This document shows positions 8,938-18,581 of a stretch of DNA of 64,000 bases, one piece after another. Origin of the DNA: an uncultured Thermoguttaceae bacterium (GTDB taxonomy: Bacteria; Planctomycetota; Planctomycetia; Pirellulales; Thermoguttaceae). The DNA lies in assembly GCA_938042245.1 (NCBI GenBank), contig CALIRO010000041.1:1-64000 (forward strand), in the 5' to 3' direction. The notes under the pieces are model-generated. The model had not been told where the DNA came from. It worked only from the letters and a program-made list of their open reading frames with translations, and did not search any database. A program made the position numbers and the translations under genes. Numbering within the stretch: the first letter of the stretch is position 1; each line of letters opens with the position of its first letter.

Positions 8938-10581
8938 ATGGTGGCGGCAGATTCCCAGAAGGTGTCTCTATGTTGGGCTACGAGGGTTAGCTGGCCAGGG
9001 TTCACAGCCAGGCTGTTGGTGGGGAGCCTTTTGCTGGGGCTGGGCGTGGGCTGTCAGAAGGAGAAAGCCTCCGAAACCCCCAGTGCTCAGGGTTTTATAG
9101 AGAGATTGTCCGAATTCGGTAGTAGCCAGAAAGCGAACCTGTGGAAAGCTCCTTCTGCCAGCGCTGCCCCTTTGGTGGAACGAGAGTGCTGGTATCGTGT
9201 CTCCATCCTGGGGGCGAAGGTAGGCTATCAGCACACGCGCATCCAGCCGGTCCAACACCAAGGCCAACCGGCCGTTCGAAGCGAAAGTTATAGTCAGCTC
9301 CGGGTGCATCGGAGCGGTACCCCGCTGGTGATGGAGATACGTTTTTTTGATCTGACCACGCCCGACGGAACCGTAGTGGAACTTGGCAGCCAGATGATCC
9401 AGGCAGGCACAACCATCCGCACCGAAGGCCGGGTTGAAGGCAATCAATTGATCCTGACGACCACCACCCAAGGCAAACCGGAGGAAATGGCCATTGCTTG
9501 GAAGCCGGAATATGGCGGGTTTCATGCGGTGGAGCTGAGCTTGGTGCGTTGGCCGATGAAGCCGGGCCAAACCCGCACCTTGCAGGCATTGATTCCGGTG
9601 GTGCAGCAGGTGGCCAGCATCGAACTGCGGGCGTTGCAGGAGGAGACGGTAGAGCTGCCAGGGGGGCAGTTTCGGCTTCTGCGGATCGAAGCCACCACCC
9701 GACTGCCCACCGGCCAAACCTTCCAAGATACCTACTGGGTGGATGCCACGGGAATGGCCCTCAAAGTCCATAGCCAAGCCATGAATGCGGAAATGCTCGC
9801 TACCAGCCCGCAGTTGGCCCAAGACGCGGCGGGGTGGGAAAAATTGGACCTCGCTTTGGATCAGGCCATTCTGGTGCAGCCCCGATTGGTTCGCCCTCAT
9901 CAGACAAACCGAGTTCGCTACCGAGTTCATTTGGAGCGGGGGAATCCGGCCAAGGTGTTTCCGCAGACGCCTTACCAAGAGGTTCGGCTGGTGGATGAGC
10001 ATACAGTCGAACTGACTGTCTGGGCCTCCCGGCCGGCATTGCCGCCGCCCAAAGGTGGCTCGGCCTATGATCCGCCTACCGCCTCCGACATCCAGCCGAA
10101 CAGTTTCATCCAATCGGATCACCCCCGCATTGTAGCCTTAGCGCAGGAGGCGGTGGGCCAAGAGAAAACCGATCGGCAGAAGGCATTGGCATTGGAACGG
10201 TTTGTACACAGCTATTTGAAGAGTAAAAATTTTTCCACTGCATTTGCTTCGGCCCTGGAGGTGCTGGAAACCCGGGAGGGCGATTGCACCGAACATGCCG
10301 TGCTGCTGGCCGCCTTGGCCCGAGCGGTAGGGATACCGGCCCGGGTGGCCATCGGGTTGGTCTATCAGGAGGACAAATTCTACTACCATATGTGGAATGA
10401 ACTTTATGTGGATGAGCGATGGATCGCTTTTGACGCCACGTTGGCCGAGGGCGGCATCGGAGGAGCCCACATCCTGCTTGCACACAGCCATCTGCACGGC
10501 GCCAGCGCCTTTTCCGCCTTCCTGCCAGTGCTCAATGTGCTGGGCCAAGGGCTGAAGATCGAGGTGATGGACCAGCAATAA
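8938..10581 (+). CDS. Transglutaminase-like lipoprotein
   Basis: A 547-residue protein with a C-terminal transglutaminase-like (cysteine protease fold) domain. The catalytic triad is visible: Cys450 in GDCTEHA, His484 in YHMWNE and Asp499 in FDAT. The N-terminus ends in a lipobox-like LGVGC with Cys39, so lipidation and membrane anchoring are likely. The middle part (about 60-370) is beta-rich and unassigned. The start at ATG 8938 is chosen because AAGGA precedes it and because it places the hydrophobic core correctly; an open frame continues to 8839. The domain in bacteria serves in peptide or isopeptide hydrolysis or crosslinking; the substrate is unknown. It is convergent with the O-antigen-ligase-like gene. 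Confidence 0.85.
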   Translation: MVAADSQKVSLCWATRVSWPGFTARLLVGSLLLGLGVGCQKEKASETPSAQGFIERLSEFGSSQKANLWKAPSASAAPLVERECWYRVSILGAKVGYQHTRIQPVQHQGQPAVRSESYSQLRVHRSGTPLVMEIRFFDLTTPDGTVVELGSQMIQAGTTIRTEGRVEGNQLILTTTTQGKPEEMAIAWKPEYGGFHAVELSLVRWPMKPGQTRTLQALIPVVQQVASIELRALQEETVELPGGQFRLLRIEATTRLPTGQTFQDTYWVDATGMALKVHSQAMNAEMLATSPQLAQDAAGWEKLDLALDQAILVQPRLVRPHQTNRVRYRVHLERGNPAKVFPQTPYQEVRLVDEHTVELTVWASRPALPPPKGGSAYDPPTASDIQPNSFIQSDHPRIVALAQEAVGQEKTDRQKALALERFVHSYLKSKNFSTAFASALEVLETREGDCTEHAVLLAALARAVGIPARVAIGLVYQEDKFYYHMWNELYVDERWIAFDATLAEGGIGGAHILLAHSHLHGASAFSAFLPVLNVLGQGLKIEVMDQQ

Positions 10582-10717
10582 GATCTCTGCCCGCAGGAAA
10601 ATGGCCGGGTTTTTTCTCTTTATTGGGGAGACGAGAGAGCCTTTCACAAAGAGACTTTTCGTGGGAGGGGGCCTGGGAAAGAGGGTGGAACCGTTCGAGG
10701 GCCTTTTGTTCGGGCCT

Positions 10718-12094
10718 CTATCGAGCATTTGCTGGAGGCAAGATCTGCGGGCAAGTTCGGGCGACGGTGCGATACAGGCCAATGGTCAGCCCGGCAAGGA
10801 AAAACACCAGGGCCTGGTCCGACGGCAGATAGCTCATTTCGTGGAACATGGCCTGAGGCAGATAGAGGGCCAAGACGGCTAGCATCAGCAAACCTTGTGC
10901 TCTGGCCCAAGAGGCGGCCTGCCAAGTGCGCCATAGTCGCCAAGCTGCCACAGCCCAGGCCATCAAAAGGCCCAAAAATAGCCCCAACCCTACCAGCCCG
11001 GTTTCCGTCAGAAGACTCAAAAAGGTATTGTGATGAACATATCCTCGGATAGACTCTAGGGGCAAGTCTGTTTGCCGGTCGGTTAAATACGGCAGCTCGG
11101 CCTCTGGGAACCGTCCGAAGCCGAAACCGAAGACCGGCCGATCTAAAAACATCTTCCACGACACGTAGGCAAAAGCGCCGCGCATCTGCACGCTCTGGGC
11201 GGTTTCCGCGGCGGAGCCCTCTCGTTGGAAAGCTACGAGCCGATCCAAATTGCCTAAGGCGACCGCTGCTCCTAGACCCACCAGAGCCGCCAAAGCTACG
11301 ATCCGGAGACGCCCCTGCAGCCCCACCGCAATCAGGACCAAGGCGGCTAATGCAGCGCCCAACCAAACGCTCCGGGTATAGCTAAAAACCAGGGCGGCAA
11401 CGAAAAAAGGGACCCCCGTTAAAAATAGCAGGCGGGCAAAACGAGCTCGGCTAAAGGCCCAAACGCCGCCCGCCAACCAACAAACCACCAAATACAGCCC
11501 AAAACTGACGGCATGGACCATCGGTCCTCTGGCCCGGCCGAAATGCAGCCCCACCTCTGGATTAGCGATATGCGGGGGCCAAACCCACTGCCATTGGCCG
11601 GTCCGTTCGAGAATGCCGCTTAAAGCTAGATAAACGCCCAACCCGCCTAGAACGGCCCAGACCCGCCGCACCCTCCGATGCTCCATCGGCGCCTGCCGAG
11701 CCACCCAATAAAGTATCCCAGGAATCAGATACCCGGCAACCAACCGCCATAGGGCCGATCCTTCGCCCAGCTTCTCCGGCGGAAAGCCGGTCAAAAGGAA
11801 ACTGGCCGTGCCGACCAGCAACAGCCCGAAAAGCCAGCGGTCCGCCGCTCCGATCGGTTTGGGATCGGTTCGGCCTAGACGCCACTGCAGCAGATAGGCC
11901 ACCAGCAGCCCCGCCAAAGCAATCCGATCCAAGCTGACCGGCACGGGCCCGAGATCCGTCTTCCAAAACGGATGGCCCAGGCAGGCGCCAGTAATTACCA
12001 CCCCTAAAGCGCCTAACACCAAGTCCCCCTGGAGGCACCAGATCAACCCCCACAATAGGACTGCTAGGATGCTTATCCCAATAATCAGTTCCAT
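10718..12094 (-). CDS. O-antigen ligase / polymerase-like membrane protein (Wzy_C)
   Basis: A 458-residue polytopic membrane protein with about 11-12 hydrophobic helices and a large loop containing the family signature. The motif GYVHHNTFLSLLTETGLVGLG is the characteristic Wzy_C pattern, and FSYTRSVWLGA precedes it. Such proteins polymerise or ligate lipid-linked glycans in the periplasm. ATG 12094 (MELIIGI) was chosen because the upstream extension is basic and low in hydrophobicity. The gene is divergent from the acyltransferase operon across about 600 bp, which suggests shared function in one polysaccharide pathway. Confidence 0.88.
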   Translation of the reverse strand: MELIIGISILAVLLWGLIWCLQGDLVLGALGVVITGACLGHPFWKTDLGPVPVSLDRIALAGLLVAYLLQWRLGRTDPKPIGAADRWLFGLLLVGTASFLLTGFPPEKLGEGSALWRLVAGYLIPGILYWVARQAPMEHRRVRRVWAVLGGLGVYLALSGILERTGQWQWVWPPHIANPEVGLHFGRARGPMVHAVSFGLYLVVCWLAGGVWAFSRARFARLLFLTGVPFFVAALVFSYTRSVWLGAALAALVLIAVGLQGRLRIVALAALVGLGAAVALGNLDRLVAFQREGSAAETAQSVQMRGAFAYVSWKMFLDRPVFGFGFGRFPEAELPYLTDRQTDLPLESIRGYVHHNTFLSLLTETGLVGLGLFLGLLMAWAVAAWRLWRTWQAASWARAQGLLMLAVLALYLPQAMFHEMSYLPSDQALVFFLAGLTIGLYRTVARTCPQILPPANAR

Positions 12095-12690
12095 ACACCA
12101 CAGGCCGTTGGGCAAAGGGGTAAAAACCCCGTCACATTTCAGACGATTGCTGCAACCTCTCCTTGCTGGGAAATCAGGAATCCGGTTCTTTCGATGGATT
12201 TCTCCTCTCCGGACTGCCACCTACGCGGCAGTGACAATCGGGGGGCGTTCTCCCTAAAAACGGCAAACCGACTTCACTGGACGGAAATGTTAGAAAACCC
12301 CGGAGGAATCCCAGCTAGTTTCTCGGTCGGCCTAGTTCAGTGCATCGGGTGCTCTTTGGAAACATAAGCCATTCTATTGCCCCAGGTAACCGAACCGTCG
12401 GAGGCTCCTCTACCGCTTCATGGGAACGTGTCTGCCCGTTGAAGGCTAGCCGCGAAATGCAAGCTGTACCAGATATACCGAAAAGACGCACTTTGCGGAA
12501 AGAAAAAAAAATTTCCTGAGAAGGGAATTCCGGCCAGAAACATTGCATTTGCCAAAGGATAACAGAGATTTTCAAAAGAAAACGATCGTTTCCTTTCCTT
12601 CACCCGCAGCAGCTCCAAGAGCAAAGCAAAAGCTCCATGCAGGAGGAGAGAGGCAGGTTCTGCGCCCGGCCTAAAAAAGGAACCAACCGT
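12095..12690. other. Divergent intergenic region of the polysaccharide locus
   Basis: About 600 bp between two oppositely oriented polysaccharide genes. It probably holds both promoters, but I find no clear -35/-10 pair. An A-rich tract occurs at about 12500-12515. No gene or repeat is supported. Confidence 0.4.
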
Positions 12691-14094
12691 ATGCAATTCG
12701 TTGTAGAATGGTTAACTTGTTGGGACCAATTGCTCCGGTATGCTGAGACGTGGAATCGGCTGGCTGGCTGCGTGCCGTTTCGGCGATGGGAGTGGTTGGC
12801 CGGGTGGTGGCGGCATTATGGCCAGCCGACACAGGGCCAGCGGTCTCTTTTTGTCGGCCTGGTCAAAGATCCGTCAGGAGAGGTGATCGGTCTGGCGCCA
12901 TGGTATCTGCAGCGGTCGGCGTTTCGCGGCCGGGTGATCCGCTTTTTGGGCGACGGCGAAGTTTGTTCGGACCACCTGAGCATTCTCTGTCAGTCCGGCC
13001 AAGAGAGCCGAGTGGTCGAAGCACTGGCCCAATCGCTCCTAGCCAGCCTAACCGGTCCATCAGGTCAGCCAGACTCTCTGATCCACAGGGGTAACAACGG
13101 AATGGATTGGGCTGCCAACGGGATTTCCCTAGCCGAGGGTTCGGCCTGCCCAGGGTCCTGGCACCTGCTAGAGCTGGCTGATGTGGATAGCAAAGACCCG
13201 GCGGTAGAGGCTTTGGCAAAAGCCATGGCCAAGCGGGGCTGCTGGGTCGATCGGACCCCTGCAGGGCATTGTTGGGTTATTGAGCTGCCGCCGACATGGG
13301 AAGCATTTTTACAGATGCTCTCCCGGTCGCATCGGATTCGGCTCCGGCGGATCGACAAGAGGTTTTTTGCCACTGGCCGGGCCGTGTTCCATACCGTCAG
13401 CCAGCCAGAACAACTTCCTGGGGCGATGGATCTGTTGGTGGCCTTGCATCGGCAGCGGCGTCGGCACCTCGGCCAGCCGGACTGCTTTGTCTCCAGCCGC
13501 TTCGAAACGTTTCATCGCCAACTGGCCCCGGAACTTCTGGCCGCCGGGCTGCTGGAACTGCATTGGCTCGAAGTCGATGGTCAACCGGTAGCCGCGGAAT
13601 ATCACCTCCGAGGGGATAAAACCATCTATGCCTATCAATCCGGCATGGCCCCGAGCGAGCAGTGCCCTTCGCCGGGCGAGTGGCTCCACATGGCCACGAT
13701 CCGCCGAGCTATCGAAATTGGCTATCGGGAATTCGATTTCCTCCGGGGCGACGAGCCGTATAAGGCCCATTGGCGGGCGCAGCCTCGGCCTGCCGAAACC
13801 TTCTGGATAGTGGCTCCGCATACCGCCGCCCATTGGCGCTATGGCTTCTATCGGACGGCACGGAGACTGAACCGTTGGCTCCGACGCTGGTTAGGCCGAA
13901 ATGCAAACCCCCTAGCGCCCTCCGGCCACAGCGCCTCGGAGCACTCGGCGGAGTTACCTGAAGTACAAGTCCAGGAATTAGGAATATTGGAACAAGCAGG
14001 CGGCCGATCGGCCCAACCGGCTGCCCTTCTATCCGCAATCCCACAAGAGCCTCTGGAACAAGCCACGTCGCTTTCAGCAAAGGATGTGGACTGA
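12691..14094 (+). CDS. GNAT-fold acyltransferase of the CelD/BcsL (FemAB-like) type
   Basis: A 467-residue cytoplasmic acyltransferase of the kind found in cellulose and exopolysaccharide loci (Acetyltransf_6 domain). Family features are FRRWEWLAGWWRHYG near residue 30, LGDGEVCSDHLSIL near 95, and FDFLRGDEPYKAHWR near 350, the segment that follows the acyl-CoA site in these proteins. It probably acylates a sugar intermediate or moves an aminoacyl group; the donor is unknown. The start ATG 12691 gives MQFVVEW; the frame is open further upstream. The stop overlaps the next start as TGATG, so translation is coupled. The C-terminal 60 residues are a low-complexity tail. Confidence 0.87.
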   Translation: MQFVVEWLTCWDQLLRYAETWNRLAGCVPFRRWEWLAGWWRHYGQPTQGQRSLFVGLVKDPSGEVIGLAPWYLQRSAFRGRVIRFLGDGEVCSDHLSILCQSGQESRVVEALAQSLLASLTGPSGQPDSLIHRGNNGMDWAANGISLAEGSACPGSWHLLELADVDSKDPAVEALAKAMAKRGCWVDRTPAGHCWVIELPPTWEAFLQMLSRSHRIRLRRIDKRFFATGRAVFHTVSQPEQLPGAMDLLVALHRQRRRHLGQPDCFVSSRFETFHRQLAPELLAAGLLELHWLEVDGQPVAAEYHLRGDKTIYAYQSGMAPSEQCPSPGEWLHMATIRRAIEIGYREFDFLRGDEPYKAHWRAQPRPAETFWIVAPHTAAHWRYGFYRTARRLNRWLRRWLGRNANPLAPSGHSASEHSAELPEVQVQELGILEQAGGRSAQPAALLSAIPQEPLEQATSLSAKDVD

Positions 14095-14963
14095 TGCACT
14101 GGTTGAAACGGTGGCTAGTGCCCATCTATTATTATGGGACTTGGCCGATAAGGGCAAGCTCTGGCTGGCTGTTGGCTCGACAAGGCCGATGCCCGATTGG
14201 GGTAGTGGTGTACCATCGGGTGGCCGACCATGATCTGACTCCCTGGACCTGCCCTACTGATGTGTTTTGCCAACAAATCCACTGGCTCCGGCGACGATTT
14301 GAACTGATTAGCTTGGCCGAGGTGCAACGTCGGCTTCGGGAACGGACCAGTTACCAACCTGCCGTCCACATCAGCTTCGATGACGGCTATGCCGACAATG
14401 CTCGGTTTGCCCTGCCCTGGCTATTGGAACAAAAGATTCCCTGTACATATTTTGTTACTGTCGAACAGTTGCAATCTGGCTGTCCGTTTCCCCATGATCG
14501 GACAAGCGGTTACTGTTTGCCTGTCCACCGGCCGGAAGAACTCCGGCGCCTGGCAGATGCCGGGTTGGAGATCGGCTGCCATTCGTACAGCCATCGGGAT
14601 TTAGGGGCAGTTACGGACCCGGCCGTTTTGAAAAAGGAAATCCTTCAGTCCCGCCGGGAATTGGAACAGATACTGGATCGGCCGGTGCGGTATTTTGCCT
14701 TTCCGTTTGGCCAGCTGAAAAACTTAAATCCCGAGGCGTTCCGATGGGTCCGGCAAGCCGGCTACGAGGCGGCCTGCTCCGCCTACGGCGTCTATAACCT
14801 GCCGGGCCGGGATTGGTTCCATATCCGGCGGATTCCAGCCGACGGCTGGCTTTTGCGGGTAAAAAACCACCTGCTTTTTGATCCCCGGAGGTTCTTCGAT
14901 CCTTTACCCCTTCGGACGGCGGAATCCGAACTACCCCACCTGGTGGACCCGCCTATGGGATGA
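14094..14963 (+). CDS. Polysaccharide deacetylase (NodB fold)
   Basis: A 289-residue carbohydrate esterase-4-like deacetylase. The fold's metal and catalytic motifs are present: FDDGYADN near residue 100, and HSYSHRDLG near 163 with its His pair. VVYHRVADHD near residue 40 and YFAFPFGQ near 200 also fit. These enzymes remove N-acetyl groups from amino sugars in glycan chains. It has no obvious signal peptide. Second gene of the operon, starting inside the stop codon of the acyltransferase gene (TGATG) and ending 7 bp before the flippase start. Similar deacetylases accompany acyltransferase and glycosyltransferase genes in exopolysaccharide clusters. Confidence 0.9.
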   Translation: MHWLKRWLVPIYYYGTWPIRASSGWLLARQGRCPIGVVVYHRVADHDLTPWTCPTDVFCQQIHWLRRRFELISLAEVQRRLRERTSYQPAVHISFDDGYADNARFALPWLLEQKIPCTYFVTVEQLQSGCPFPHDRTSGYCLPVHRPEELRRLADAGLEIGCHSYSHRDLGAVTDPAVLKKEILQSRRELEQILDRPVRYFAFPFGQLKNLNPEAFRWVRQAGYEAACSAYGVYNLPGRDWFHIRRIPADGWLLRVKNHLLFDPRRFFDPLPLRTAESELPHLVDPPMG

Positions 14964-14970
14964 ACCAGCC

Positions 14971-16785
14971 ATGGCCGACCAATCCCAAGAACTTCCCCAA
15001 CTTTTTCTGCTTCCGAGAGTTGCCAACTCTCCGGCGTCACGTTGGCAACCTGCTCAGGAAGGAGAAAGCATTCTAGAAGGGGAAGAAATAGGAACAGATT
15101 TATCAGCAGCAAGATACTGTGGTACTGCCGCCGTTTCAGAAACATCCGATCATCCTACTCCAGTAGAAAAAGTGGATACGGATGCCCCTATCCCGATAAC
15201 GAGAGATTGCCTCACCGCCGGCGGTTCAGGATCAGTTCTGGAGAATAGAGAACTGGAAAAAAGTTTAGTGGCCTTCCGACCAGATCCCGTGGCTCGGGGG
15301 GTGGCTATTTTCCTGACGCTGGCTGGGCTGCAACGGTTGATCGGCTTTGTGCGGGCGGTTTGGTTCTGCCGATATCTACCCGCCGAAGAATTAGGAAAAT
15401 GGGAAATTCTGTTTAGCTTCTTAAATCTGGCAGCGCCCCTGGTCATCTTCTCCTTGCCAGGTGCGTTTGGCCGATATGCCGAACGCTACCGCGGGCAAGC
15501 CCAACTCCGCTCCTTTTTGCGCCAGACCGCCTTGGTCTGTGCCGCTCTGACTGCTATAGCCGCAATAGTTCTTTTCGCCATCCACGCCTGGCTCGATCGG
15601 CTTCTTTTCGCCGCTGCTGGCGCCGATCCGTTGGCAGAGCTTTTGCCATGGACCTTGGCCAGCATCATCACCTTAAATTATTTAACCGAGCTATTTACCA
15701 GTCTGCGAAATGCTCGGATTTCCGCCCTGCTTTTCTTTCTGAACAGTGTACTGTTTGCCGTCTTGGGGGTGGCCCTTTTGCTTTGGTGGCGCAGCGACGC
15801 TCTGGCCGTAACGGCCGCCTATGCCCTGTCCAACCTATTGACAGCGGGGATAGGGTTAGGGATTGTGCGGCGCAATTATAGGTTATTGCCGGCGGAGAGG
15901 ATTCGGTTGAGGGCGTCGGAACTTTGGGGAGAGATGCTCCCATTGGCATTTAGTGTATGGATAATCAATCTTGCTACCAATCTCTTTACCATCGTGGATA
16001 GATATTTAATTGTCCATTTAAATCCTAGCGGTTCCGATGCCGCTTTGACGCTGGTGGGACAATATCATTCCGCTCGGCTGTTGCCTCTTTTGCTCCTTTC
16101 GCTCTTCCAGATGCTTGCAAGCATGATCCTGCCGTACATGAGTGCAGATTGGGAGGCCGCGGAGCTCCAGAGGGCAAGGTACCGGCTCCGGCTGGCCCTG
16201 AAACTGCTGGCTCTAGGCATGACAGGAGTCGCTTCGCTGCTGCTTGTCGGTTCGCCGCTTCTATTTCATACCGCTCTGGGCGACAAATTCCAAGCAGGCC
16301 AACAAGTGCTGCCCGGCACGCTGATCTACTGTATTTGGTTTGGCCTGACTCTGGTGGCACAAAATTATCTTTGGTGCGCCGAAAAGCCCTATCTAGCCGC
16401 CCTGGCTTTAGCATTGGCATTGGCAACTAATGTCAATCTAAATATTTGGTTCTTTCCCCGATGGGGATTGCCCGGCCTGGTGGTGGGAACCTCCCTGGCC
16501 CATCTGGCCGCCCTGGTAATGACGCTCCTGTGGACCGCCCGACTCGGATTTCGACCCGACAAAACCTTGCTTGGTCTGCTGCTATTGCCAGTCAGTTTAT
16601 TGGCAGGTCCTGCGGGGGCGTTGGCCATTTTGCTGCTGGTCGTAGCAGGAGCCCTGCTGACCGGAACTCTCTTTACCGCCGAAGAGAAAAAACTTTTACA
16701 AGAGGGACTATTGGACAAATTAGGCCGGTGGTCCTGGTTGTTTTTTATGGCTCGCCGACCCTCCACGCCGGAGCCATTGCCATGA
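14971..16785 (+). CDS. Oligosaccharide flippase-like membrane protein (Wzx/MOP type)
   Basis: A 604-residue protein whose C-terminal 480 residues form about 12-14 hydrophobic helices, typical of the polysaccharide flippase (MOP/Wzx) superfamily. FLTLAGLQRLIGFVRAVWF near the first helix and the long run of paired helices support this. The first 100 or so residues are hydrophilic and low in complexity and are not part of the usual family; their role is unknown. The start at ATG 14971 was chosen because it lies 7 bp after the upstream stop; the frame is open from 14878. It would flip a lipid-linked repeat unit across the membrane for the nearby polymerase. Confidence 0.85.
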   Translation: MADQSQELPQLFLLPRVANSPASRWQPAQEGESILEGEEIGTDLSAARYCGTAAVSETSDHPTPVEKVDTDAPIPITRDCLTAGGSGSVLENRELEKSLVAFRPDPVARGVAIFLTLAGLQRLIGFVRAVWFCRYLPAEELGKWEILFSFLNLAAPLVIFSLPGAFGRYAERYRGQAQLRSFLRQTALVCAALTAIAAIVLFAIHAWLDRLLFAAAGADPLAELLPWTLASIITLNYLTELFTSLRNARISALLFFLNSVLFAVLGVALLLWWRSDALAVTAAYALSNLLTAGIGLGIVRRNYRLLPAERIRLRASELWGEMLPLAFSVWIINLATNLFTIVDRYLIVHLNPSGSDAALTLVGQYHSARLLPLLLLSLFQMLASMILPYMSADWEAAELQRARYRLRLALKLLALGMTGVASLLLVGSPLLFHTALGDKFQAGQQVLPGTLIYCIWFGLTLVAQNYLWCAEKPYLAALALALALATNVNLNIWFFPRWGLPGLVVGTSLAHLAALVMTLLWTARLGFRPDKTLLGLLLLPVSLLAGPAGALAILLLVVAGALLTGTLFTAEEKKLLQEGLLDKLGRWSWLFFMARRPSTPEPLP

Positions 16786-18008
16786 GACGCCTGTTTTGCC
16801 GACGTCCTGTTTTGCCCCTGGAAGATCGTGGTCCGCTCCGGGTGCTGTTTGTCATTACCTGTATGCCTGTGGGCGGAGCGGAAACTCTGTTGGTCGAACT
16901 AGTGCGCCGGATGGATCGGCGGCGATTTCGGCCTGAGCTGTGCTGTCTGAAATACCTCGGCCCATTAGGAGAACTGCTGGCAACGGAAATCCCCACATTT
17001 ACCAGGCTACTGGCTCACAAGTATGATCTGCGGGTGTTGCCCCGGTTGGGGCGTCTGATGTGGCGTCGGCAGGTGGACGCTGTGGTTACCGTCGGCACCG
17101 GCGGCGACAAAATGTTTTGGGGCCGATTGGCCGCCTGGTTGGCTGGGGTGCCCGTGATCTGTTCCGCTTTGCATTCCACCGGTTTGCCGGATCGAGTGGA
17201 ATGGCTGAATCGCCAATTGGCCCCCCTGACCGACGCCTTTATCGCAGTGGCTCAGTCCCATGCCCGCTATTTGGCTGAGCACGAAGGCTGCCCATCCGAC
17301 CGAATCTATGTCATCCCCAACGGCGTCGATACCCAGCGGTTTCGACCCCGCCCTAAAAGCAGTTCTCTGGCGGAAAACCTAGGCATTCCACCCACAGCAC
17401 CGGTCGTGGGCATCGTGGCCGCTTTACGGCCGGAGAAAAACCATGAACTTTTCCTGGCCGCTGCACGTCAGGTCTCCCAAGCTCGGCCAGATGCCCTGTT
17501 TTTGGTGGTTGGGGACGGCCCGCGCCGGGCTTTCCTCCAGCAACTGGCCGCCGATCTGGGCTTGGCCGACCGGGTCCGCTTTACCGGCAACCGCTCCGAT
17601 GTCCCAGAGGTGCTTTCTCTCCTAGATGTCTTTGTGCTCAGCTCCCATATGGAAGCCAATCCGCTAAGCATTTTGGAAGCGATGGCCACAGGCAAACCCG
17701 TGGTGGCCACCTGGGTGGGCAGCATTCCCGAAAACGTCCAGGATGGAAAGACCGGTTTTCTGGTTCCGCCCGGCCACGCCCAGAGCCTGGCCGATCGGAT
17801 TTTGTGGCTCCTGGCCCATCCGGCAGAAGCATCCCGGATCGGCCATCTAGCCCGCCAGCACGTCTTGGCCCATGCCTCCATCCAGCAGACCGTCGCCGGC
17901 TACGAAAACCTCTTGCAATCGCTTTACCAGCGAAAAGTACATCCCAATCGCCCGCCTGCTCCAACCCGACCCAGCCACTTTCCTACTCCCAGCCCACTTT
18001 TCCCATAG
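16782..18008 (+). CDS. Glycosyltransferase family 4 (group 1)
   Basis: A 408-residue GT-B glycosyltransferase. The N-terminal domain begins VLFVITCMPVGGAETLLVELVRRM, the usual glycine-rich acceptor loop. The C-terminal domain has PNGVDTQRF, VGIVAALRPEKNHELF, VVGDGPRR and LSSHMEANPLSILEAMATGKPVVAT, with the E-x7-E pattern of the family in the last (about residues 289-297). It transfers a sugar from a nucleotide-activated donor to a lipid-linked acceptor on the cytoplasmic face. ATG 16782 overlaps the flippase stop as ATGA, so it belongs to the same operon and is its last gene. The specific donor cannot be told from sequence. Confidence 0.92.
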   Translation: MRRLFCRRPVLPLEDRGPLRVLFVITCMPVGGAETLLVELVRRMDRRRFRPELCCLKYLGPLGELLATEIPTFTRLLAHKYDLRVLPRLGRLMWRRQVDAVVTVGTGGDKMFWGRLAAWLAGVPVICSALHSTGLPDRVEWLNRQLAPLTDAFIAVAQSHARYLAEHEGCPSDRIYVIPNGVDTQRFRPRPKSSSLAENLGIPPTAPVVGIVAALRPEKNHELFLAAARQVSQARPDALFLVVGDGPRRAFLQQLAADLGLADRVRFTGNRSDVPEVLSLLDVFVLSSHMEANPLSILEAMATGKPVVATWVGSIPENVQDGKTGFLVPPGHAQSLADRILWLLAHPAEASRIGHLARQHVLAHASIQQTVAGYENLLQSLYQRKVHPNRPPAPTRPSHFPTPSPLFP

Positions 18009-18508
18009 AGCATCTCCTGCTCGGAAGATTTCCGCCGAAAGGAAGTATTCTGCCTCCCTATTTTTAAGAAGCTTTGCAAAATCCTGAACATTACGTGAAC
18101 TTTGTGAACATCCAATCCGTTCCTTTGCCTATTGGTTCCCGTTGCTTGGCACTATCTATGGAGTCTAATGTTGGCACTGCCACTATATGTTGGGGCTATT
18201 GACAAAGGTTCCGAAATAGTGCAAAAATAGCTCCTTTGAATGATTCAGAGGTCCCTTTAATAGGTAATGGAGCTGTATAAATCCGGACCGGCTTGTTTTG
18301 TTTGTGAGGGTCTTTTCGTCTTCCTGATTTTTAGGAGACAATTGCCCCCTGCCCATCGGATCCTTCGGAGGATATTGCGCAGCCCGATCTGGAAACTTCC
18401 ATGAGGCGCCGCTTGCCGGTACTCAAAGTTCCCTATGCTCAAGGAGTCCCTTCTGCCTAGACGGTCTGTTGTTCTTCCCCACCCTTGGCTTATAGGGCAA
18501 AGATTCAG
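18009..18508. other. Intergenic region after the polysaccharide operon
   Basis: About 500 bp containing one copy of the 186-bp inverted-pair repeat (18068-18253). The rest shows no gene; a small leftward open frame at 17924-18115 overlaps that repeat and is probably not expressed. Confidence 0.5.
18068..18253 (-). repeat. 186-bp dispersed repeat, copy A
   Basis: Reverse complement matches 55686-55872 almost without gaps, at roughly 75-80 percent by eye. Shared blocks include CAACATATAGTGG, AACATTAGACTC, GATAGTG-like and AATAGGCAAAGGAAC. Both copies contain an in-frame TAG upstream of the short conserved open frame, so the conserved unit is not one reading frame. It may be the end of a decayed mobile element or a conserved non-coding module. 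Confidence 0.75.
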
Positions 18509-18581
18509 TGGGCCCGGAGGGATTCGAACCCCCGACCAAGGGATTATGAGTCCCCTGCTCTGACCGCTGAGCTACGGGCCC
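18509..18581 (-). tRNA. tRNA-Ile2 (anticodon CAU, lysidine-type)
   Basis: A complete 73-nt cloverleaf on the minus strand. The acceptor stem GGGCCCG pairs perfectly with CGGGCCC, and the discriminator is A. The T-arm has TTCGAAT and the anticodon loop is CTCATAA. The CAU anticodon could mean Met, fMet or Ile2. The anticodon arm and variable loop (GGGGACTCATAATCCCTTGGTC) resemble bacterial tRNA-Ile2 rather than elongator tRNA-Met, so C34 is probably modified to lysidine by TilS. The CCA end is not encoded. A TATAAT-like -10 lies at 18609-18614 on the minus strand, about 28-33 bases upstream. Confidence 0.88.

Noticed and set aside
17924-18115. Leftward 63-codon open frame
   Set aside because: Overlaps the glycosyltransferase end and the repeat copy; similarity to the 55.8-kb frame comes from the repeat.
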